Assembly: GCA_009923125.1 (NCBI GenBank)
Contig: RFUD01000039.1
Coordinates: 1-11,119, forward strand
Source of the DNA: Planctomycetia bacterium
GTDB lineage: Bacteria; Planctomycetota; Planctomycetia; Pirellulales; UBA1268
DNA length: 11,119 nucleotides
Direction: 5' to 3'
Of the stretch, positions 5,941 through 11,119 are shown piece by piece. Each line of letters starts with the position of its first letter. Within the stretch, counting starts at the first letter, position 1. A model generated the notes under the pieces. It was not told the origin of the DNA, did no database searches, and saw only the letters and a list, made by a program, of their open reading frames with translations. The position numbers and the translations under genes were made by a program.

Positions 5941-8295
5941 GTGGCGGAGGATCTGAGCGGCTTTTCGATGCTGGAGCTGTTCCGCCTCGAGGCGGAGAGC
6001 CAGACGGCGGTCCTCTCGGCCGGCGTGCTCGCCGTGGAGGAGCTCGAGCGCTCTCCCGAGACGATCGAGGCGATGATGCGTGCCGCCCATTCGCTCAAGG
6101 GCGCCGCCCGGATCGTCGGCCTCGATCCGGCGGTGCGGGTGGCCCACGCCATGGAGGACTGCTTCGTCGCCGCGGGAAAGGGGCGGTTCCACGTGCTTCC
6201 CGAACACGTGGACCTGATGCTGGCGGCGATCGACTTCCTGTCGTCAATCGCCCGCGCCGACGACGCGCTGGCGCCGGAAAGCCGCTGGTCCGCGACGGCC
6301 GACGCACTCGTCGCCGACCTCGGGGCGCTGCTCCAACCCGGCGCCCCGGCGGCCCGTGCCGGCTCGTCCACCTCATCCGCTTCCTCCACCGAGGCCGTCG
6401 TCGTCTCCCCCGTCACCGTCTGGCCGGCGCCCGTCCCCGCACCGGTCGAGGAGCCGGCGCCCGCACCGGCCGCCGACGAGCGTCCCGCCGCGGAGATTTC
6501 AGCCGCCGCGTCCGCGAACACCGCCCGGGCCATCGAGCAGGCCGACCGGGTCGTGCGGGTGTCCGCCGACAGCCTCACGCGGCTCGTCGGCCTCGCCGGC
6601 GAGTCGCTCGTGGAGACGAGGCAGTTGCGGCCGTTCGTGGACTCGCTCCTCAACCTCCGCGCCTCGCAGGTCGATCTGTGCGACACGATCGCCGGGGCCG
6701 AGGAGCGGTTCAAGGCCGACGAGCAACGCCTCCCCGCGCCGCTCGTGGGACTGATCGCGCGGATTCGTGAACGGGCCGACGCGTGCCTGGCGCTGCTGAT
6801 GAAGCAGGTGGAGGACTTCGAGAGCTTCGCCCGCCGCAACGAGGACCTCTCCAATCGGCTTCACCACGAGGTGATCGCCAGCCGGATGCGGCCGCTCGCC
6901 GACGGCATCCGTGGCTTCCCCAGGCTCGTCCGCGACGTCGCCCGCACGCTGGGGAAGCAGGTGCGGTTCGAGGTCCGCGGCGATCAGACCGGCGTCGATC
7001 GCGACATCCTCGACAAGCTCGAGGCGCCGCTGTCGCATCTCATCCGCAACGCGCTCGACCACGGCCTGGAACCGCCGCACGACCGCGAAGCGTGCGGCAA
7101 GCCGTCCGTGGGCACGATCCGGCTCGAGGCTCGCCATCGCGCCGGCATGCTGCACATCACGCTCACCGACGACGGCCGCGGGATCGACGTGGAGAAGCTC
7201 CGCGCACGGGCGGTGGACCGCGGCCTCGTCGCCCGCCAGGTGGCCGAGCAATTGACGGAGCTCGAGCTGCTGGAGTTCCTGTTCCTGCCCGGTTTCTCGA
7301 CCAAGGACGAGGTGACCGAACTCTCGGGCCGCGGGGTCGGCCTCGACGTCGTCCAGAGCATGGTCAAGGGCGTGGGCGGCACCGTCCGGGTGGCCACCCA
7401 GCCGGGCCGGCAGACGGTGTTCACGCTGCAGCTGCCGATCACGATGTCGGTGATCCGCGCGCTGCTGGTGGAGATCGCCGGAGAGCCGTATGCCTTCCCG
7501 CTCACCCGCATCGACACCATCCTCGAATGCCGTCACGCCGACGTCCGCATGGTGGAGGGCCGCCAGTACTTCGACCGCGACGGCGTCTCGATCGGCCTGG
7601 TGTTCGCGGCCCAGATCCTCGACGTGCCCGCGTCCGGGCAGCCGGTCGATCCGATGCCCGTGGTCGTGATCAGCGATCGCGGGCAGCAGTTCGGCATGAT
7701 CGTCGATGCGTTCCTCGGCGAGCGCGACCTGGAGGTCCGTCCGCTCGACCGCCGGCTCGGCAAGGTGCCCGACATCAACAGCGCGTCGCTGCTGGAGAAC
7801 GGCAGCCCCGTGCTGATCGTGGACGTCGAGGATCTCGTGCGCTCGATCGACAACGTGCTCGCCGGCCGCCGACTGTCGCGGGTGGAGTTCGAACGGCTCG
7901 CGGAGCAGTCGCGACGTCGCAAGCGGATCCTGGTGGTGGACGACTCGATCACCGTCCGCGAACTGGAGCGTCAGCTGCTGCAGGCCCGCGGGTTCACGGT
8001 GGACGTGGCGGTGGACGGGATGGACGGCTGGAACACCTTCCGGGGCGCCCACTACGATCTCGTGGTCACGGACGTGGACATGCCCAGGATGGACGGGATC
8101 GGCCTGGTCTCGCTGATCAAGGGCGACCCCACCCGCAGGGACGTCCCGGTGGTCATCGTGTCCTACAAGGACCGCGAGGAGGACCGGCTCCGCGGGCTGG
8201 ATGCCGGTGCGAACCGCTATCTCACGAAGAGCAGTTTCCACGACGAGACGTTCGTGCGTACGATCACCGACCTCGTGGGAGAGCCCCTGACGTGA
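5941..8295 (+). CDS. cheA: Hybrid chemotaxis histidine kinase CheA with C-terminal receiver domain (WspE-like)
   Basis: Cytoplasmic kinase, 784 aa from GTG 5941. Domains: HPt/P1 (about 1-120) with phosphorylatable His50 in AAHSLKGAAR; a Pro/Ala/Ser-rich linker (about 126-200) with no P2 domain; a P3 dimerisation helix pair (about 203-335); an HATPase domain with N-box HLIRNALDHGLE (His366, Asn370), DDGRGID (410-416) and GRGVGLDVV (463-471); and a CheW-like P5 from about 500. The receiver (about 662-784) has acidic residues Asp667/Asp668, phosphoacceptor Asp711 in TDVDMPRMDG, Ser741 and Lys763, so every expected catalytic residue is present. P2 normally docks CheY and CheB, and losing it fits phosphotransfer to the fused receiver. 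WspE has this layout and phosphorylates WspR and WspF. Here the CheB homologue follows, but no WspR is in the window, so the output partner is unknown. Confidence 0.95.
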   Translation: MAEDLSGFSMLELFRLEAESQTAVLSAGVLAVEELERSPETIEAMMRAAHSLKGAARIVGLDPAVRVAHAMEDCFVAAGKGRFHVLPEHVDLMLAAIDFLSSIARADDALAPESRWSATADALVADLGALLQPGAPAARAGSSTSSASSTEAVVVSPVTVWPAPVPAPVEEPAPAPAADERPAAEISAAASANTARAIEQADRVVRVSADSLTRLVGLAGESLVETRQLRPFVDSLLNLRASQVDLCDTIAGAEERFKADEQRLPAPLVGLIARIRERADACLALLMKQVEDFESFARRNEDLSNRLHHEVIASRMRPLADGIRGFPRLVRDVARTLGKQVRFEVRGDQTGVDRDILDKLEAPLSHLIRNALDHGLEPPHDREACGKPSVGTIRLEARHRAGMLHITLTDDGRGIDVEKLRARAVDRGLVARQVAEQLTELELLEFLFLPGFSTKDEVTELSGRGVGLDVVQSMVKGVGGTVRVATQPGRQTVFTLQLPITMSVIRALLVEIAGEPYAFPLTRIDTILECRHADVRMVEGRQYFDRDGVSIGLVFAAQILDVPASGQPVDPMPVVVISDRGQQFGMIVDAFLGERDLEVRPLDRRLGKVPDINSASLLENGSPVLIVDVEDLVRSIDNVLAGRRLSRVEFERLAEQSRRRKRILVVDDSITVRELERQLLQARGFTVDVAVDGMDGWNTFRGAHYDLVVTDVDMPRMDGIGLVSLIKGDPTRRDVPVVIVSYKDREEDRLRGLDAGANRYLTKSSFHDETFVRTITDLVGEPLT

Positions 8296-8305
8296 GGCCG
8301 CAGGC

Positions 8306-9307
8306 ATGAGGATCGGGATCGTGAACGACGTGCGTGCCGCCTGCGAGGCGCTGCGGCGCGTCGTTGACAGCCTGCCCGACCACGAGGTCGCCTGGACGGC
8401 GGCCGACGGCGTCGAGGCGATCGCGATGGCCAAGCGCGACCGGCCCGACCTGATCCTCATGGATCTGATCATGCCGCATCTCGACGGCGTCCAGGCCACC
8501 CGGCAGATCATGGCGTCCGTCCCGTGCGCGATCCTCGTCGTCACGGCCACCGTGAGCGGCAACATCTCGCTGGTCTACGACGCGATGGGCTTCGGGGCCC
8601 TCGATGCGGTCGACACCCCGATGCTGGGCCCGGCGGGCGAGGTGAGCGGCGCCGGGGCGCTGGTGGAGAAGATCGGCATGATCGCCAAGCTCGTGGGAGC
8701 CACGGAGTCGCGCCGGCCGCCCCGGCCGGCGCCCGCCGCCGGTCCAACGAGGCTGGTGGTCGTGGGCGCCTCGACGGGCGGTCCGAAGGCGGTCTCCGAC
8801 CTGCTCCAGCCGCTGCCGCGTGACTGGAACGTGGCGGTGGTCGTCGTACAGCACGTGGACGTCGCGTTCGCCCAGGGACTCGCGAAGTGGCTGGGTGACC
8901 GCTGCGGACGCCCGGTCCGCGTGGCCGAGCACGGTCAGCAGCCAGTGGGCGGCGACGTGCTGGTCGCCGGCACGAACGACCATCTCGTGCTCTCCAAGGC
9001 CCGGACGCTGGAATACCGCGCGGAACCGCGGGACGTGTTCTTCCGCCCGAGCGTGGACGTGTTTTTCGAGAGTGTCGGGGAGCACTGGCCGCACACCGGA
9101 ATCGCCCTCCTGCTCACGGGCATGGGCAAGGACGGCGCACGCGGGCTGCTGAAACTCCGGTCGCGCGGCTGGCACACGATCGCCCAGGACGAGGCCTCCA
9201 GCGTCGTGTGGAGCATGCCGAAGGCCGGAATCGATCTCGGCGGCGCGACCGAGGTGCTCTCGGTCGATCAGATGGCGAAGGCGCTGGTGGCAAGGCTCGC
9301 CGGCTGA
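8306..9307 (+). CDS. cheB: CheB-type protein-glutamate methylesterase response regulator (WspF-like)
   Basis: Receptor demethylase for adaptation, 333 aa. The receiver domain (1-about 120) has MRIGIVND with Asn7/Asp8 in the acidic pocket, phosphoacceptor Asp53 (LMDLIMPHLDG) and Thr80. Where CheY-like receivers carry Lys-Pro, it reads VDTP (Thr104-Pro105), so the conserved lysine is missing. A Pro-rich linker (about 134-147) precedes the methylesterase domain, whose triad is intact: Ser156 in VGASTGGP, His183 in VVQH, Asp276 in LLTGMGKDG. The start lies 10 bases after the cheA stop, with GAGG at 8294-8297. The IVND opening resembles WspF. It should act with the CheR on the upstream receptor. 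Its 3' end overlaps the convergent amidase remnant. Confidence 0.95.
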   Translation: MRIGIVNDVRAACEALRRVVDSLPDHEVAWTAADGVEAIAMAKRDRPDLILMDLIMPHLDGVQATRQIMASVPCAILVVTATVSGNISLVYDAMGFGALDAVDTPMLGPAGEVSGAGALVEKIGMIAKLVGATESRRPPRPAPAAGPTRLVVVGASTGGPKAVSDLLQPLPRDWNVAVVVVQHVDVAFAQGLAKWLGDRCGRPVRVAEHGQQPVGGDVLVAGTNDHLVLSKARTLEYRAEPRDVFFRPSVDVFFESVGEHWPHTGIALLLTGMGKDGARGLLKLRSRGWHTIAQDEASSVVWSMPKAGIDLGGATEVLSVDQMAKALVARLAG

Positions 9308-10535
9308 CGACAGCCGTCCTCGATCGCCTGCATGAGCGTGAGCGCGGTCGCCTCGCCCCCGGAGAGTGCGATCACCTGGACGCCCACCGGCAGATCACGA
9401 CTCCCCCGATCGGTGAGAGCGGCCGCACGAGCGATCGGATCGGCATCCGCCGGCCGGCCGAGTTCCTCGTCGGCGCGCGCGGGCCGGTGGCCCGGATCGC
9501 TTCCGCCTCGATGCGACGGCCTCCGAGCGTCGCGAGCCGCGCGAGCCACAGTCGCCACGGCGCAGGCAGGCCGGCCAACCGCAGGAGCCGAGCCACGCCC
9601 GGGATCGGTCGCGCGCCGGCGAACAGCCTGCGAATGTCGGCGCCGCCGTCGGCCGACAGGATCGCCAGCAGAAGCCAGGCGGCCTCCAGCCCGATCCCGC
9701 CATCGATCGGCACCGTCTCGTAACCGCGCGCCGCGAGCGCGGCGACGGCCTCCTGCACGCCCCGAACGATCGCAGGCGACGGCCGGATCACGCCCGCATC
9801 GGTCCACCATCCGATGCGCCGCGGTGCCGGGGGCGGCCCACGGCCGGTCCGCGGATCCACGAGCGTCGCATACGCGAGCCCGAGGTCGGACACACTCCGG
9901 GCAAGAAACCCCGTTCGCGGTCGTACGGCCGTGAGGTGCGGGACGGTGTCGAAGGCACCCACCTCGCCGAGGGCAGTGCTTCGCGGCAGGAGGCCCGCGA
10001 TGCCGCAGGCGTGGGCGGGCTGACGGATCGATCCCGCCAGATCGGTGCCGAATGCCAGCGGCACGACCCCCGCCGCGACGAGCGCGGCGTCCCCGCCACT
10101 CGATCCGCCGGGACCGCGGTCAGGCGCCCAGGGATGGTTCGTGCGTCCCCAGACCGGATTCTCGGTCTCATGGAGGTACATCGCCTGGGGCACGTTGGCC
10201 TTGCCGACGACCACGGCCCCCGCGGCGCGCAACCGCACGACGATCTCCGCGTCGTGATCATCCTTCCGATCGTGGCGGGGAATGCCGAGCGTGGTCAGCG
10301 AGCCCCGGACGGGGAAGCACTCCTTGACGCTGACGGGCACGGCCCCCAGGGGCAGGCCGGCGACGTCGCCGATCTCGGCGGCGGCGGCGGCATGTCGCGG
10401 CTGAACGAGCGCGTTGAGCCGGCCGTGGGTCGCGCGATGCCGGGCCACGTGCCGGGCGAGCACCTCGACCGGCGCGATCGTCCCGGCCGCGACCGCCGCG
10501 GCGATTTCCGCGGCCGTCGCGACGCCACCGCTCAA
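9268..10535 (-). pseudogene. FAAH-like amidase-signature hydrolase, disrupted by internal deletion plus frameshift
   Basis: Amidase-signature enzymes hydrolyse amides with a Ser-cisSer-Lys triad. The first frame starts at TTG 10535 and keeps Lys71 (VSVKECF), Ser145 (GPGGSSGGDAALVAAG) and the nucleophile Ser169 (FGTDLAGSIRQPA). The spacing of 24 between the two serines matches mammalian FAAH. Homology continues to about residue 353 (RIEAEAIRATGP). The frame then becomes meaningless and stops at 9372. The other frame resumes from about 9475 as RADEELGRP...LPVGVQVIALSGGEA and ends at 9268, giving the family's usual C-terminus. About 60-90 residues between these points, including the usual D..L.P and N..G.PAG..P segments, are absent. 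One deletion would explain both defects. An automatic annotation would call an intact 387-aa amidase at 9372-10535. An assembly error is possible. The gene is preceded by GAGGA (10542-10546) and overlaps the upstream gene by TTGA. Confidence 0.72.
9301..9316. terminator. Small hairpin over the cheB stop, possible but weak transcription end signal
   Basis: CGGCTG and CAGCCG form a perfect 6-bp stem around an ACGA loop, covering the cheB stop codon, where the two convergent transcripts meet. There is no T-tract on either side, so an intrinsic terminator is doubtful. Confidence 0.25.
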
Positions 10536-11119
10536 AAAAGGTCCTCGGCGGGCGCCGATTTTCCGCCGAGCGTGCGGCAGTCACTGGCCCAGACCACGTC
10601 GCCGTCGAACAGCACGCCCGTGACCATCACGGTCGCGCCCGCCTCGGCCTGCGGCTGGGTCCGCGAGATCACCGCCACGCTTCTCGGCTCCGCGCCCTGC
10701 ACCGTGATCCGCGACGACCAGTAGGGGCCGACCTGACGCGCACCCTCGAATGTCGCCAGAAGCACCGCCCCGTCGGCTGGACGCCGGCGCGAGGTGAGCC
10801 ACATCCCGCTCAACTTCCCGAGTTCGGCCTGCATCGCCTCGTCGGCGCCGACGGCGGCGCCGATCGCGGCCACGCCGTCGAGAGCCCCGTCGAGGCTGCG
10901 GCCGGAATCGGTGGCCACCTTTTCCAGCAGCACCAACTGCTCCGCGACCTCGGCCAGACGCTTGTACCAGCCGACGAGCAGTTTGCGACGATCGGGTGAT
11001 TCAGGATCGGAGGACGACACTTCCTTGAAGGCCGCGGTGGCTTCGCCGACGGCGGCTTCCAACGCCGTCAGGTCGAGCGGTTCGGGCGCCGGCGGGGCCG
11101 CAGGCGGCGGCGTGACCGC
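10532..11119 (-). CDS. Hypothetical protein, C-terminal 195 residues (5' end outside window)
   Basis: I do not recognise this protein. The reading frame runs from the window edge with no stop. A TTG at 11062 could be read as a start (176 aa), but the frame stays open upstream through a Pro/Ala-rich stretch (TPPPAAPPAPEPLDL) that looks like a linker, so the start is probably further out. The next ~90 residues are helical and rich in Ala, Glu and Leu (WYKRLAEVAEQLVLLEKV). The last ~80 residues look beta-rich (AVLLATFEGARQVGPYWSS, VAVISRTQPQAEAGATVMV, GVLFDGDVVWASDCRTL), perhaps a small OB-like barrel, which is a guess. It ends AEDLF with its stop overlapping the TTG of the amidase remnant, so the two were probably co-transcribed. 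Codon bias and length support real coding. Confidence 0.7.
   Translation of the reverse strand, partial: AVTPPPAAPPAPEPLDLTALEAAVGEATAAFKEVSSSDPESPDRRKLLVGWYKRLAEVAEQLVLLEKVATDSGRSLDGALDGVAAIGAAVGADEAMQAELGKLSGMWLTSRRRPADGAVLLATFEGARQVGPYWSSRITVQGAEPRSVAVISRTQPQAEAGATVMVTGVLFDGDVVWASDCRTLGGKSAPAEDLF
10534..10558 (-). promoter_or_regulatory. Shine-Dalgarno plus hairpin/T6 stretch at the start of the amidase remnant
   Basis: Read on the minus strand: TCGGC-GCCC-GCCGA (10558-10545) forms a 5-bp stem whose end merges with GAGGA (10546-10542), followed by CC and six T (10539-10534) leading into the TTG start. GAGGA six bases before TTG is a good ribosome site and supports that start. The stem plus T6 could also act as a weak attenuator, but five bases separate stem and T-run, so this is tentative. 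Confidence 0.35.

Noticed and set aside
32..10535. An AmiC-amidase regulatory pair formed by the first gene and the downstream amidase
   Set aside because: The amidase is a FAAH-like amidase-signature type, unrelated to the nitrilase-fold AmiE. It is on the opposite strand, 8 kb away, and apparently disrupted, so functional linkage is not supported.
1..11119. tRNA, rRNA, CRISPR, insertion-sequence ends or attachment sites
   Set aside because: I looked for cloverleaf-like segments, regularly spaced repeats, terminal inverted repeats and transposase motifs and saw none. The only direct repeat is the 18-base duplication near 1291.

Overview
The window is very GC-rich and densely coded. It holds one complete plus-strand chemosensory operon (about 32-9307), followed by two convergent minus-strand genes (about 9268-11119). 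The gene content, the WspE/WspD-type proteins and the FAAH-like amidase fit an environmental Gram-negative bacterium. A planctomycete is my best guess, but this is an inference: no rRNA or other taxonomic marker is present.

Operon layout: (1) a membrane-anchored UrtA/AmiC-type substrate-binding protein; (2) a dCache-HAMP methyl-accepting protein with a WspA-type signalling tip; (3) a short CheW; (4) a CheR methyltransferase with a C-terminal TPR region; (5) a second CheW with an N-terminal four-cysteine motif; (6) a hybrid CheA with a C-terminal receiver; (7) a CheB methylesterase. Four of the six junctions are ATGA overlaps, or a stop codon followed within 20 bases by the next start with a Shine-Dalgarno sequence, and no junction is longer than 15 bases, so all seven genes are probably co-transcribed. 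Genes 2-7 have the order MCP-CheW-CheR-CheW-CheA/REC-CheB, the same as wspA-wspB-wspC-wspD-wspE-wspF of Pseudomonas. The usual last gene, the diguanylate cyclase wspR, is absent here.

The most interesting point is the first gene. A binding protein that keeps nearly all signature motifs of the urea/short-chain-amide receptors has no transporter genes beside it. Instead it is translationally coupled to the chemoreceptor. The inferred model is a periplasmic ligand-recognition subunit that hands a small amide-like or urea-like signal to the receptor. The receptor would control CheA autophosphorylation, CheR and CheB would provide adaptation, and the output would pass through the CheA receiver domain or an unlinked regulator.

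Minus strand: a gene cut by the right edge encodes a protein I do not recognise (10532-11119). It is followed, with a 4-base TTGA overlap, by a FAAH-like amidase-signature gene (9268-10535). The amidase keeps its Lys-Ser-Ser catalytic residues, but it appears to carry an internal deletion plus frameshift at about 9473-9482 and is annotated as a probable pseudogene. Its residual C-terminus overlaps the end of cheB by 40 bases. No RNA gene, insertion sequence or CRISPR array was seen, and no gene-free stretch exceeds 300 bases.
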